Notes: generated from the sequence alone by a model not told the origin. 64,000 bases of DNA from Pseudidiomarina planktonica (GCF_900177775.1 NZ_FXWH01000001.1:1-64000); one strand, 5' to 3'. Positions 1-9,280 are shown, counted from the stretch's first letter. A program made the numbers and translations.

Positions 1-129
1 AACTCTTCAGTTTAAAGTGTTTAATCGACTCATTGAATCAATGACTTAATAAATCTTAATTTGTTAAGCACTTTTCCAATCAGTCAGGTGTATCCAGTCC
101 GTTAAACGGAAGGATACCTTTCAAGTATT

Positions 130-200
130 ACTTGCCTGAATCCGGTAAGTGCCCACACAGTTTGCTTGGCTTGATAAATTGTTAAAGAGCGTTGCTCGTT
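130..200 (-). other. rRNA leader with boxA antitermination signal
   Basis: On the minus strand the DNA after P2 reads GCTCTTTAACAA (190-179), a boxA-type NusB/S10 signal. It continues into the TTTATCAAGCC...TGTGTGGGCAC leader that precedes 16S rRNA in enteric-type rrn operons. The 16S gene itself is not in the window. In E. coli yrdA is likewise divergent from an rrn operon, which supports this reading. Confidence 0.75.
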
Positions 201-215
201 GTGAGCAGGAGGCGC

Positions 216-243
216 ATTCTACAGCCTCAGCGGTTTGTGTCAA
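216..243 (-). promoter_or_regulatory. rRNA operon promoter P2
   Basis: This second promoter has -35 TTGACA (243-238), a 16-bp spacer and -10 TAGAAT (221-216), followed by GCGCC. It lies about 100 bp downstream of P1, close to the P1-P2 distance in E. coli rrn operons. The A/T-rich DNA at about 246-270, just upstream, could act as an UP element. Confidence 0.75.
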
Positions 244-318
244 GCATTTCAAAGAAATTTCTTTTTCACTAAACCTATGCTTTTGGCGGCTTCGTGCCTT
301 GCCTTAAGCGTGGGGCGC

Positions 319-346
319 ATTTTAGAGATTTAACTCGCCCCGTCAA
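319..346 (-). promoter_or_regulatory. rRNA operon promoter P1
   Basis: Read on the minus strand, the -35 is TTGACG (346-341) and the -10 is TAAAAT (324-319), with a 16-bp spacer and a GC-rich discriminator starting GCGCCCC. The short spacer and GCGCC discriminator are typical of stringently controlled rrn P1 promoters. It fires leftwards, out of the window. Confidence 0.75.
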
Positions 347-540
347 GCGCCTTTTTCATGTTTTGAGGTGTTTTTTTATTGCTTGGTTAGTTTCTCTGCG
401 GTTGGTGTATAAAACCTCGACAGATCGCTTGTTTTCTACACTTCATCGTTCTTCGGCTAAGCTCTAGAGGATATTTTTGATGGCTTTTGCTAGTCTTAAG
501 CCATCTCCATTAACAAACTAGAAACATAAGTGGTGTAATC

Positions 541-1086
541 ATGGCTGACCTTCGTAGTTATCAGGGCGTAGAACCCCAATTGGGCGAACGGGTATATATA
601 GACAGAAGCGCGGTATTAGTAGGAAACATAGAAGTAGGGGATGAAAGCAGCGTATGGCCGCAAGTGGCCGCAAGGGGTGATGTGAACTTCATCCGTATTG
701 GAAAGCGCAGCAACATTCAGGACGGTTCTATTCTTCACGTAACCCGCCGTAGTGCGCAAAACCCACATGGTCATCCGCTGATTATTGGCGACGAAGTCAC
801 TGTCGGCCATAACGTAATGTTACATGGCTGCACTTTAGGTAATCGTATTCTGGTTGGCATGTCCGCCACTATTATGGACGACGTAGTAGTAGAAGATGAC
901 GTTATTATTGGCGCTGGCAGTGTGGTACCGCCAGGCAAGGTACTGGAAAGTGGCTACCTTTACGTAGGCAGCCCGGTTTCGCAAAAGCGTAAACTCAACT
1001 CCGCTGAACAAGCCTTCTTAACGCAATCGGCGCAGAACTATGTGGATTTGAAGGAAGACTATTTATTGGATGTTAGTAGCATCTAA
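541..1086 (+). CDS. yrdA: Gamma-carbonic anhydrase family protein YrdA
   Basis: This is a left-handed beta-helix protein of the gamma-carbonic anhydrase family, a soluble trimer that binds zinc between subunits. The hexapeptide repeats run from about residue 10 to 140. The three expected metal ligands are present as His66, His90 and His95 (SILHV and VGHNVMLHG), so the zinc site is intact. Bacterial YrdA proteins bind zinc but often show little carbonic anhydrase activity, so the substrate is unproven. At 181 residues it is of normal length. It is divergent from the rRNA promoters, as in E. coli, where yrdA borders an rrn operon. Confidence 0.9.
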   Translation: MADLRSYQGVEPQLGERVYIDRSAVLVGNIEVGDESSVWPQVAARGDVNFIRIGKRSNIQDGSILHVTRRSAQNPHGHPLIIGDEVTVGHNVMLHGCTLGNRILVGMSATIMDDVVVEDDVIIGAGSVVPPGKVLESGYLYVGSPVSQKRKLNSAEQAFLTQSAQNYVDLKEDYLLDVSSI

Positions 1087-1114
1087 GACAAATAGCGTGC
1101 TGTACGGCCTAAAA

Positions 1115-4100
1115 CTAGTGAAAATCGCGTGACTTGGGGGCAATACGATCAAGTGAATTGGTGATATCACTTAGTTTGGCCGCAATCACATGGGTTACTT
1201 CGCCGTCGGTTTCCAACACGCCAGTTACTTGTAACACCCGGGCGGTCAAATAGGCCGCTCTGAATTTCCGGGCAATAGCCAACCAGATAACCACATTGGC
1301 ATTACCGGTTTCGTCTTCCAGCGTTAAAAAAGTAACCCCACCACTGGTACCTGGCCGCTGCCGGCAAGTAACTATGCCCGCCAAATGCACTAATTGTTTA
1401 TGCCGACAGCCCGGTAGTTCAGCCGCGGTTTTACACCCCTTCAAGTGACCTTGCTCACGCAATAGCGCAAGCGGGTGACGGCGCAAGCTTACCCCCAGTG
1501 CCTGATAATCTTCGGCAATGTCACTGAGTTCATCGGGAGCTGGCAGTACTTCCTGCGACGCCACACCGCCGGCATCACCAAATAATGGCAACTGCGCTTC
1601 TTGTAATGCCAACGCCTGCCAGCGGGTTTGGTAACGGTGCCCGGCCAGCGCCGAAAGGGTATCTGCTGCTGCCAGTTTATCTAAATCAATGCCACTAATG
1701 CCGGTGCTCTTCAGTTGTTCTATGGAACTGAAGCCGGCAGCGGGTCGTTGTTCAAGGCAGTTTTGTAGTGCCGGCTTCGACAACCCCTTAATCAGCCGAA
1801 ATCCCAGCCGAATAAAAGCTTGCTGATTTTTGCTCAGCAACTGATGGTCCCAGCTGCTGTGCTGAATATCTACTGGCAACACCACCACTTGATGGCGGCG
1901 CGCATCCTGCACCAACTGCGACGCCGAATAGAACCCCATGGGCAAGCTGTTAAGTAGTGCGGTGTAAAATGCCGCCGGGTAATAGTATTTCACCCAGGCT
2001 GAAGCATAAGCCAGGTTGGCAAAGCTGGCCGAATGAGATTCAGGAAAGCCATACTCACCAAAACCACAAATTTGCCGGTAAATACGGCCAGCAAATTCAG
2101 CACTATAACCCCGTTCCAGCATACCCTCGGTTAAGCGGCGCTCAAATTGCTGTAACTCGCCGGTGCTACGCCAGGTGGCCATGGCGCGGCGCAACTGATC
2201 GGCTTCACCGCCGGAGAAACCAGCTGCAACCATGGCTAGCTTAATTACCTGCTCCTGAAAAATAGGCACGCCCAAGGTTCGCTGCAGCACCGAAGCAACT
2301 TCCTCGCTGGGGTACTCCACAGCTTCCAGTCCGCGCCGACGCTGTAAATAAGGATGCACCATGTCGCCCTGAATAGGGCCCGGCCGCACAATAGCAATTT
2401 GAATAACCAAGTCGTAAAAAGTTGCCGGCCTTAAGCGTGGCAACATACTCATTTGTGCACGTGACTCAATTTGAAACACCCCCACCGAGTCGGCGCGTTG
2501 CAGCATGCTATAAACCCGGCTGTCTTCGGTGGGAATATCTGCCAACGTCATCGGTTGCTGATGTACCTTCTGCATAAGTTGGAACATCTTATTTAACGCA
2601 GTCAGCATGCCCAGTGCCAGCACATCTACTTTGATTAAGCGCAGCTCTTCCAGATCGTCTTTGTCCCACTGAATAACCGTGCGCTCAGGCATGGCTGCAT
2701 TCTCGATGGGCACCAGCTCAGTGAGCGAACCGGCGGCAATCACAAAGCCACCAACATGTTGCGATAAGTGGCGGGGGAAGCCTTTGATTAAATCCACCAA
2801 CTGCAATAACCACTGGCCCTGTGCATGCGCCGCTAAGTCGGGCACCTGTGCCAGCAATTGCTGTTGCCAGCTTTCTTGCTGGTCCCGCTTATCTATTTTG
2901 GCCAGATAATGCGCCAGCGCTTGTTCAGTAAAACCTAATGCCTTGCCCACATCTTTTAACGCGCTGCGCAGCCGATACCGAATCACTGTTGCGGTAAGCG
3001 CCGCACGGTCACGCCCATATTGCTGATAAATATACTGAATCACTTCTTCGCGGCGCTCATGTTCAAAGTCCACATCTATATCTGGTGGTTCGTCCCGTTC
3101 AGCAGATATAAAGCGCTCAAATAACACATCAATTTGATCGGGGTTTACCGCAGTAATTTCCAGGCAGTAACAAACCACTGAGTTGGCCGCCGAGCCTCGG
3201 CCCTGATAAAGAATTCCGCGCTGCTTAGCAAACTGAACTAAATCGTGAATGGTCAGGAAGAAGTATTCGTAGTGCAATGACTCTATTAGCCCCAGCTCTT
3301 TATCTAGTTTCTGCTGTACGCCCGCAGTAATACCATTTGGAAAACGCTTTTTTGCACCAAGCAGGGTTAGCTGCCGCAAGTAGCCAATAGCGCTCATGCC
3401 AGCAGGAACTAGCTCGGCAGGATATTCGTAGCGCAGTTCGCTTAAACAAAACTGGCAGCGCGCGGCAATAACCTTGGTTTCGTTTAATAACGCTTTGGGA
3501 TAACAATGCTCCAGCGCACTCAGGCTACGTAAATGATATTCCCGGTTCGGTAGTAACTGCTCGGTGACCTTAGCCACTGGCTGCAACAAGCGAATAGCGG
3601 TTAATACGTCATGTAATGGCTGGCGTTCGGCATCATGCAGTTGCACATTACCGGCGGCCACTAAGGGCAAGCCAAGTTCCTGCTGATAGCCTTTAAAGCG
3701 TTGATAACAATCGCCATCAGAACTCTCATAGTGACGTTCATAGAGTAACCAGCAAGCATCAGGAAAAGCCTGCTTTAGTGCCTGCCCAAAACTTGCTGGG
3801 AAATTTTCCACCGGCGGCTGCCACAGTATCAGGCAAGCCTCACACCCTTGCAGAAAGTCGCTCGCCTGTACTTGATACGAGCCTTTTTTAGCGCGATTTC
3901 GGGCGCGCGTAATTAACCTGCAAAGCTGACCGTATGCCTGTCGGATAGGGGCCAGCACCACCAATACGCCCAGTTCAGGGTGATGAAATTCACTCCCAAT
4001 AATTAGTTTTAATGAGGTGTGCTTTGCCGCAGTGTAGGCTCGTACCACACCGGCAACCGAACATTCATCGGTAATAGCCAGCGCTTGATAGCCCAACTCA

Positions 4101-4186
4101 ATTGCACGCTGAACCAACTCGTGCGGATGTGAAGCCCCACGAAGGAAACTATAATTGGTTAAACAATGTAGTTCTGCGTATGCCAT
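1115..4186 (-). CDS. dnaE2: Error-prone DNA polymerase III alpha subunit DnaE2
   Basis: This is the translesion polymerase of the ImuA-ImuB-DnaE2 mutasome, which copies past damage during the SOS response. An N-terminal PHP domain starts MAYAELHCLTNYSFLRGAS. The polymerase active-site aspartates lie in PPDIDVDFE (around residue 370) and IKVDVLALG (around 520). An OB-fold sits near residues 900-980, and the protein ends in SRDFH, as many DnaE2 proteins do. At 1023 residues it is shorter than replicative DnaE, as usual for this family. It starts 12 nt after imuB and is the last gene of the LexA-controlled operon. Confidence 0.95.
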   Translation of the reverse strand: MAYAELHCLTNYSFLRGASHPHELVQRAIELGYQALAITDECSVAGVVRAYTAAKHTSLKLIIGSEFHHPELGVLVVLAPIRQAYGQLCRLITRARNRAKKGSYQVQASDFLQGCEACLILWQPPVENFPASFGQALKQAFPDACWLLYERHYESSDGDCYQRFKGYQQELGLPLVAAGNVQLHDAERQPLHDVLTAIRLLQPVAKVTEQLLPNREYHLRSLSALEHCYPKALLNETKVIAARCQFCLSELRYEYPAELVPAGMSAIGYLRQLTLLGAKKRFPNGITAGVQQKLDKELGLIESLHYEYFFLTIHDLVQFAKQRGILYQGRGSAANSVVCYCLEITAVNPDQIDVLFERFISAERDEPPDIDVDFEHERREEVIQYIYQQYGRDRAALTATVIRYRLRSALKDVGKALGFTEQALAHYLAKIDKRDQQESWQQQLLAQVPDLAAHAQGQWLLQLVDLIKGFPRHLSQHVGGFVIAAGSLTELVPIENAAMPERTVIQWDKDDLEELRLIKVDVLALGMLTALNKMFQLMQKVHQQPMTLADIPTEDSRVYSMLQRADSVGVFQIESRAQMSMLPRLRPATFYDLVIQIAIVRPGPIQGDMVHPYLQRRRGLEAVEYPSEEVASVLQRTLGVPIFQEQVIKLAMVAAGFSGGEADQLRRAMATWRSTGELQQFERRLTEGMLERGYSAEFAGRIYRQICGFGEYGFPESHSASFANLAYASAWVKYYYPAAFYTALLNSLPMGFYSASQLVQDARRHQVVVLPVDIQHSSWDHQLLSKNQQAFIRLGFRLIKGLSKPALQNCLEQRPAAGFSSIEQLKSTGISGIDLDKLAAADTLSALAGHRYQTRWQALALQEAQLPLFGDAGGVASQEVLPAPDELSDIAEDYQALGVSLRRHPLALLREQGHLKGCKTAAELPGCRHKQLVHLAGIVTCRQRPGTSGGVTFLTLEDETGNANVVIWLAIARKFRAAYLTARVLQVTGVLETDGEVTHVIAAKLSDITNSLDRIAPKSRDFH

Positions 4187-4198
4187 AACAGCCCGCTC

Positions 4199-5638
4199 CT
4201 ACCCAAACCAGCCATGCAGAAACCAACCGCGCTGATCTCTGAACAACCAGGCCTGCCTGGCATGCGCATCCAAACCAATATAGTAATCACGTTGCAGATG
4301 ATGGTTGTCCCACCAGCCGCTGTCGATACGCTCGGGACCCCATTGCCGGGTGAACTCATTAATAGCCACCGGTTCAGGTTCCGTTAACAACCACAGTGGT
4401 CGCACCCGCGATTTCACTGTCACTGTCGAAACCTTCTGACTAGCCCGAACCGACTGCTGCGCCCGATCTGGCCGTTGCTCGCTGGTCAGTCCCAGCCGGT
4501 ACACCGCGGTTTCACCCAGGCGCGCCTGTAAACGACTCAGCAATTCCGCTGGCGTCCAGCGCCCATGCTCAGTAGTTAGCATGTCTTGTGGCTCAGCGCG
4601 CAGCGGCCTTAGCCGGGTAACTTTCAGACTCAATTCCAGCGCCGGAGTTTGTAAGGGTTGCCGCTCCATATGTAACTGGCACAGGCTGAGCATATCGGCC
4701 TGCTGCCAACTGTCGTGCGCAAAGCGAATATGCAGCCGCGTGCATTCTTTATTGCGATGATGCGCATCAATGACTAACTCGCGGGTACAAAGCTGCCGTG
4801 CGCATAAAAAATCTTCCAGATTTTTCAGCATGCGCTTTAACACAAATACCAGCCGCGGCCAGTCGGAGGTTTCACTAAGCAAATCAACGCGCTGATAAAA
4901 ATAGGGCGGTGGACGATAATAATGTTGCGGCGCTTGCACCTGACCGCGCAGTGCCGCCAGATAGTGGCTCATAGGCTTACCGAAACGCTGACTTAACGAA
5001 CTAGCCGGAAGCGCCAGCAATGCGGCAACATGCTGAATACCAACCCCGGTCAGGCGCTTTTGCACCTCGGGCGCTAAGGTGGTTTTACTGAGCGGCAACT
5101 GACCTAACTGCGCCGTAACTAATTCAGCCTCGCCGGTGACTATGTTCACCCCCGCTTGCGCTAACAACTGCGCGGCTAACGGACTAAAACCACTGGCCAG
5201 TGAGGCCGTCAGCTGCCAGTGTTGCAGCCGTTGCTGTAACCGCTGCTGCAGTTGGGCTAACGACCCATACAACCGTTGTAAACTACGCACTTCAAACAAC
5301 AAACCTTGCGGCGGAAATAGAGCTATTTGCGCAATGTCCTGATAAAAAGCATGTGCCAACTGGCGTAACAGCTGTTGCTCCTGTAGCTCCTGATAAAGCC
5401 TGACTTCCAGCTCAGCGCATAAACTACGGGCCACCGCCAAACTCTGCCCGGGGTGTAACCCGGCCTGCTGCGCGGCGCTATTCAACTGCAGCAAACACTG
5501 GCGCTGCTGACACACCAATGCTTGTGGCTGTTGTTGCTGTGCCGGCGCCTGCAAAGTTAACTGAAAATCCAATAACAACTGCGGAGCATGCAAAAACAGC
5601 CACTTATTGCTTTGCCTGAGCGCATTACCAGGGGCCAT
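4199..5638 (-). CDS. imuB: Y-family polymerase-like mutasome protein ImuB
   Basis: ImuB is a catalytically inactive Y-family polymerase relative that links DnaE2 to the sliding clamp. The start at 5638 (MAPGNALRQSNKW) is preferred over an upstream in-frame start. It gives 479 residues, the usual family length, a 14-nt overlap with imuA, and a CAGGT ribosome site 8 nt before the ATG. The palm/finger region and a little-finger domain (about 230-340) are recognisable. The likely clamp-binding stretch near PQDMLTT is not a good match to the usual motif. The C-terminus (GWFLHGWFG) is typical of the family. Confidence 0.9.
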   Translation of the reverse strand: MAPGNALRQSNKWLFLHAPQLLLDFQLTLQAPAQQQQPQALVCQQRQCLLQLNSAAQQAGLHPGQSLAVARSLCAELEVRLYQELQEQQLLRQLAHAFYQDIAQIALFPPQGLLFEVRSLQRLYGSLAQLQQRLQQRLQHWQLTASLASGFSPLAAQLLAQAGVNIVTGEAELVTAQLGQLPLSKTTLAPEVQKRLTGVGIQHVAALLALPASSLSQRFGKPMSHYLAALRGQVQAPQHYYRPPPYFYQRVDLLSETSDWPRLVFVLKRMLKNLEDFLCARQLCTRELVIDAHHRNKECTRLHIRFAHDSWQQADMLSLCQLHMERQPLQTPALELSLKVTRLRPLRAEPQDMLTTEHGRWTPAELLSRLQARLGETAVYRLGLTSEQRPDRAQQSVRASQKVSTVTVKSRVRPLWLLTEPEPVAINEFTRQWGPERIDSGWWDNHHLQRDYYIGLDAHARQAWLFRDQRGWFLHGWFG

Positions 5639-6305
5639 GAACGACCTGCGCAGTGGCTTTCGCCAGGCGACGTTTTGGCAAGTGCCTATCAACCGCACAA
5701 GGAAAGGGAGGCAAAGGCCAGCCATAGCGACGTTTCAGCACATTAACAAAGAACCCTTTGGCGCTGCGCTCTAACAGTAAGCGATTGGTGTAAGCTCTGG
5801 CTTCTGTTTGGGACTGTTCGCTGGTGAACACAAACACAGTTACCTGATGCTGTTGCGCACACTGCTGAATAAGCCGGACTGCCGTTGCCGACAGACTAGC
5901 AAACCAAGCCAATACCACCGGCATACAGCCAGCCTGTAAACTTTGTTGTAACGCCCACAGCGCATCACGCTCGGTTTCGGTGCGAATCACATACTGCTGG
6001 GTTATATCCAGTTGCTGATGATGCCAGCCGGGTGCGTAGGGCTCTTGTGGTGGATTTAACCAGACGGTGCCCGTTACTTCCCGCAACAACGGCAGTAATA
6101 AGGCCAGCTCACCACTGTAATTCTGCGCCAGCTGTAACTCGTTTACACTACCGGCTAACCAACCTCCGCCCAGAGTTTTATCCAGCTCCGGGTAGCCCGT
6201 GCTTAAATAGCGCTGCGCGCTGTCTTCGAGCTGCTGCTGACCTTGCCAAACCAAACCTTTTGCCAACAACTCCTGAATCGGTTGCGCTGCAATTGTTGAT
6301 ACCAT
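5625..6305 (-). CDS. imuA: Mutasome protein ImuA (SulA/RecA-like)
   Basis: ImuA is the first gene of the imuA-imuB-dnaE2 SOS mutagenesis cassette. It is a 226-residue RecA-like protein thought to regulate RecA and assemble the mutasome. The GYPELDKTLGGGWLAGSVNEL stretch near residue 40 is the family's conserved opening. A complete Walker A motif is not evident, as in other ImuA proteins. The start has a strong GGAGG 8 nt upstream. A perfect LexA box lies about 35 bp before the ATG. The 3' end overlaps imuB by 14 nt, suggesting translational coupling. Confidence 0.88.
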   Translation of the reverse strand: MVSTIAAQPIQELLAKGLVWQGQQQLEDSAQRYLSTGYPELDKTLGGGWLAGSVNELQLAQNYSGELALLLPLLREVTGTVWLNPPQEPYAPGWHHQQLDITQQYVIRTETERDALWALQQSLQAGCMPVVLAWFASLSATAVRLIQQCAQQHQVTVFVFTSEQSQTEARAYTNRLLLERSAKGFFVNVLKRRYGWPLPPFPCAVDRHLPKRRLAKATAQVVHGPW

Positions 6306-6340
6306 GGCTGCACCTCCGCAAACCTAACGACCATAAAATA

Positions 6341-6356
6341 CTGTATATATATACAG
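6341..6356 (-). promoter_or_regulatory. LexA (SOS) box of imuA operon
   Basis: CTGTATATATATACAG matches the gammaproteobacterial LexA consensus CTGT(AT)4ACAG at every position and is a perfect palindrome. It lies about 35 bp before the imuA start. The divergent acyltransferase gene starts about 95 bp on the other side, so an effect on it is less likely. Confidence 0.92.
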
Positions 6357-6450
6357 CATAATGTAGGTGTTTATTTGCTCATATGCAAGCCTGTTAAGGT
6401 GCCCGGTTTCGGGTATTATATGCGCAGACCAACAAGAAAAAGGATGTCAC

Positions 6451-7371
6451 ATGCTGTCAGCACTACTTATGCCCTTCAAAGTACTCATTAATTTTTCATG
6501 GGGGGCGCTGGCAACCTTAATTGTTGGACTGGTGATTATTATTATCGGTTTATTCAAATTTCTTTTACCCTTTCCTGCTGCGCATCGCTGGCTGTCCAGT
6601 TTTGCCAACAACTGGTTCCGGTTGTGGGGCTATGCTATGTCCATGATGTTCCGCATCACCCAGCCGGTAACCTGGCATATTGAGGGCGACAGCCAACTGC
6701 ACCGCGACCGCTGGTATATGATTATTGCCAACCACCGCAGCTGGGTTGATATTCTGGTGCTCATGCATCTGGCTTGCCGCAACATGCCCATGCCGCGCTT
6801 TTTCCTAAAGCAGCAATTATTCTGGGTGCCGGTTATTGGGTTTGGTTGCTGGGCGCTGGATATGCCTTTTATGAAACGTTATTCAAAAGCGCAAATTGAG
6901 CGCAACCCGCACTTACAAGGGCGCGACATTGCCACCACGCAAAAGTCCTGTGAAAAGTTTCGTCATATTCCCACCACAGTCATTAATTTTTGCGAGGGCA
7001 CGCGTTTTACGCCAGCCAAACACCAGCAAAAACAAAGTAAATTTGAGCATTTGTTACCACCAAAGGCTGGCGGTACAGCCTTTACACTGCAAACCATGGG
7101 CCACCAGTTTGATGCCATTTTAGACATCACTATTGTTTACCCGGGTAGCGACAAACGCCCGGTTGTGTGGGATTTACTGCGTGGCGATTTACGCAATATT
7201 TATGTGGCCGTAGAGACGCTTCCGGTTGCCCCCGAACTGATTGGCGACTACTTTAATGATGACGCTTTCAGAGACAACTTCCAGCAATGGCTAAATAGCC
7301 GTTGGCAAAAGAAAGACCAGGTGATTGAACGCTTACAACGCCAAATTAAATCGGATCACGCCACTCGCTAG
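6451..7371 (+). CDS. yihG: PlsC-family acyltransferase (YihG-like)
   Basis: This inner-membrane acyltransferase of the 1-acylglycerol-3-phosphate acyltransferase family is expected to make phosphatidic acid or a related lipid. Motif I is NHRSWVD (residues 94-100). A FCEGTRFT motif near residue 183 corresponds to the FPEGTR acceptor-binding block. Two hydrophobic segments lie before residue 45. The ATG at 6451 is chosen because AAGGATG lies just upstream; the 306-residue product matches E. coli YihG in length. It stands alone, divergent from imuA and followed by ybdG. Confidence 0.85.
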   Translation: MLSALLMPFKVLINFSWGALATLIVGLVIIIIGLFKFLLPFPAAHRWLSSFANNWFRLWGYAMSMMFRITQPVTWHIEGDSQLHRDRWYMIIANHRSWVDILVLMHLACRNMPMPRFFLKQQLFWVPVIGFGCWALDMPFMKRYSKAQIERNPHLQGRDIATTQKSCEKFRHIPTTVINFCEGTRFTPAKHQQKQSKFEHLLPPKAGGTAFTLQTMGHQFDAILDITIVYPGSDKRPVVWDLLRGDLRNIYVAVETLPVAPELIGDYFNDDAFRDNFQQWLNSRWQKKDQVIERLQRQIKSDHATR

Positions 7372-7403
7372 CAGCTTTAACCAACAGGTAAAAAATTGAC
7401 ATT

Positions 7404-8621
7404 ATGATAGACAGAGCACAACTAAAAACCTGGCTAGAGCAGGCGGGCATTACCACAAACATGGATCTTGCAATGCTGGTATTTGGCATTTCGCTGCTGG
7501 TTTTAGTCAGCTACGCCATTTACTGGCTCAGTCGGTTATTGATTATTCGCGGTATTCACCGGTTACTGCGCCGTGCTCCCGACCGCTGGTATGAAGGCCT
7601 GGTGAACACCGGCATGTTCAAAAGCGTGGCTAACTTATTTCCGGTGGTATTTCTAAATCTGGCCGTGCCACAGGTATTCATAAACGACTACGAAAGCTGG
7701 CTGGAACCAGTAAAAACAGGTCTGAATATTTATCTAGTGTGGGCCATTGTGGGCATTGTCATGGCGCTGTCTAACGTTTTCGCCACGGTTTACGAGTACT
7801 CACCACGCTCACGCGAAATACCCATTACCGGCCCCGTACAAGTACTGAAACTGGTTACCGTGCTGATAGGGATCATTATATCCATTGCGGTGTTAATGGA
7901 TAAATCCCCCATGTACCTGCTCAGTGGTATTGGTGCTTTAACCGCTGTCATTATTTTAGTATTCCGCGACACCTTGATGGGTTTTGTGGCAGGTATTCAG
8001 CTGGCTTCGAATCGCATGGTTGCTATTGGCGACTGGATCGAAATGCCATCGCACCACGTTGATGGCACCGTGCAGGAAATAGGGCTCATTAGCGTAAAAG
8101 TAGAAAACTGGGATAAAACCGTGGTGTTTCTGCCCACTTACGCGTTAGTGCATCAGTCGTTTAAAAACTGGCAGGGTATGGTGTTAAATGAAGGCCGCCG
8201 CATGCGCCGTTCCATTCCGCTCGACACCGGCAGCATTTGTACACTTAACGAGGAAGAACTCGACGCTATTTGCCAGGAGCAAATGTCTACTTCCGCTAGT
8301 AAATGGCTGAAAAAGCATGAGCTTAGTACGCCACTTAGCAATGTGACTGCCTTTCGTTACGTGGCACTGGAGTATATTCAGAATCACCCGCAAGTAAAAA
8401 CCGAGTTCACCCATATGGTGCGCTTGTTAGAGCCAACTGCGGCAGGTTTGCCATTAGAAATTTATGCGTTCAGTAAAAACGTGGAGTGGGTGCCGTACGA
8501 GGGAATTCAGTCCGATATTCTTGAGCATTTGTACGCTTTGTTACCGGCCTTTAAACTGCGTAGCTTTCAGTATTTAAATCCGCCGTTGGACAAAGCCAAC
8601 GGCGGAGATAAAGCCGATTAG
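7404..8621 (+). CDS. ybdG: MscS-family mechanosensitive channel (YbdG-like)
   Basis: This inner-membrane small-conductance mechanosensitive channel protects against osmotic downshock. Several transmembrane segments occupy residues 20-185. The MscS pore/beta domain follows, with FRDTLMGFVAGIQLASN (188-203) and GDWIEMP. The soluble domain contains ENWDKTVVFLPTYALV and FKNWQGM...GRRMRRS, which are characteristic of the YbdG subfamily. At 405 residues it is near E. coli YbdG (415). Its 3' end overlaps the convergent dsbA stop by 3 nt and contains a strong hairpin. Confidence 0.85.
   Translation: MIDRAQLKTWLEQAGITTNMDLAMLVFGISLLVLVSYAIYWLSRLLIIRGIHRLLRRAPDRWYEGLVNTGMFKSVANLFPVVFLNLAVPQVFINDYESWLEPVKTGLNIYLVWAIVGIVMALSNVFATVYEYSPRSREIPITGPVQVLKLVTVLIGIIISIAVLMDKSPMYLLSGIGALTAVIILVFRDTLMGFVAGIQLASNRMVAIGDWIEMPSHHVDGTVQEIGLISVKVENWDKTVVFLPTYALVHQSFKNWQGMVLNEGRRMRRSIPLDTGSICTLNEEELDAICQEQMSTSASKWLKKHELSTPLSNVTAFRYVALEYIQNHPQVKTEFTHMVRLLEPTAAGLPLEIYAFSKNVEWVPYEGIQSDILEHLYALLPAFKLRSFQYLNPPLDKANGGDKAD
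8580..8605 (-). terminator. Hairpin inside the ybdG 3' end, possible dsbA terminator
   Basis: A 10-bp perfect stem (8580-8589 with 8596-8605) and a 6-nt loop lie within the last codons of ybdG. It sits 13-38 bp past the dsbA stop codon. Read on the minus strand it is followed by ATTTAAAT, only a weak U-tract, so intrinsic termination is plausible but not certain. Confidence 0.5.
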
Positions 8622-9238
8622 TCCTGTTTCAACAGGTAACCAGCTGCGGCAACAAAGTCACCAATAAAGTCGTTGCTGCCTTCAAAACCTGCAGGCAGCA
8701 AACGATATTTACCGTTTACAATAAAGGTTGGGGTGGCATTCACACCATACTTAGTTGCTTCACGGTCGTACTTATTAGCCATGCCGCGTACTGAGAAGCT
8801 CGCCATTGCTTTATCAAAATCGCTACCAGAAACGCCATTCACAACAAACACGTTGCGCAGGTCGTCTTTTGTTAAAAGCATACTTTGCTTGTTAAAGTTG
8901 TAGTCGAAAATTGCAGCGGTAACTTCATCTTCTTTTTTCAGCATTTTTGCTGCTGCATAAGCACGTGACATGGTCACGCCCATACCGCGCGGATCAATAA
9001 AAGAAACGTGCGCTTTTTCGAAGGCATCACCATGTTCAGCAGCCATTTGCTTAGCAATCGGCTCGAACCGGAAACAATGCACACAGTAAAACGAGAAGAA
9101 CTCTTTGATTTCGGGCTCAGCAGTTGCTTCATCGGCAATCACTTCGTAGTGCACGCCTTCTTTAAAATCCTGCGCCTGTACTGGCATCATGAACACTGCA
9201 AAAGCAGCACCAACTATTCCTAATAACCAAGTTTTCAT
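8618..9238 (-). CDS. dsbA: Thiol:disulfide interchange protein DsbA
   Basis: DsbA is the periplasmic oxidase that introduces disulfide bonds into exported proteins and is reoxidised by DsbB. A signal peptide ends near residue 22 (PVQA|QDF). The active site is CVHC (Cys52-Cys55), with a cis-proline loop at ATPTF near residue 174. The ATG at 9238 is preferred: AGGA lies 8 nt upstream, whereas the upstream ATG at 9247 touches its ribosome site. The 206-residue length is normal. It follows srkA, as in E. coli yihE-dsbA. A second DsbA is encoded at 39265-39888. Confidence 0.95.
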   Translation of the reverse strand: MKTWLLGIVGAAFAVFMMPVQAQDFKEGVHYEVIADEATAEPEIKEFFSFYCVHCFRFEPIAKQMAAEHGDAFEKAHVSFIDPRGMGVTMSRAYAAAKMLKKEDEVTAAIFDYNFNKQSMLLTKDDLRNVFVVNGVSGSDFDKAMASFSVRGMANKYDREATKYGVNATPTFIVNGKYRLLPAGFEGSNDFIGDFVAAAGYLLKQD

Positions 9239-9280
9239 TAACGTCATCCTATTTATTATTAATTAAGTGCTAATGCCCAA

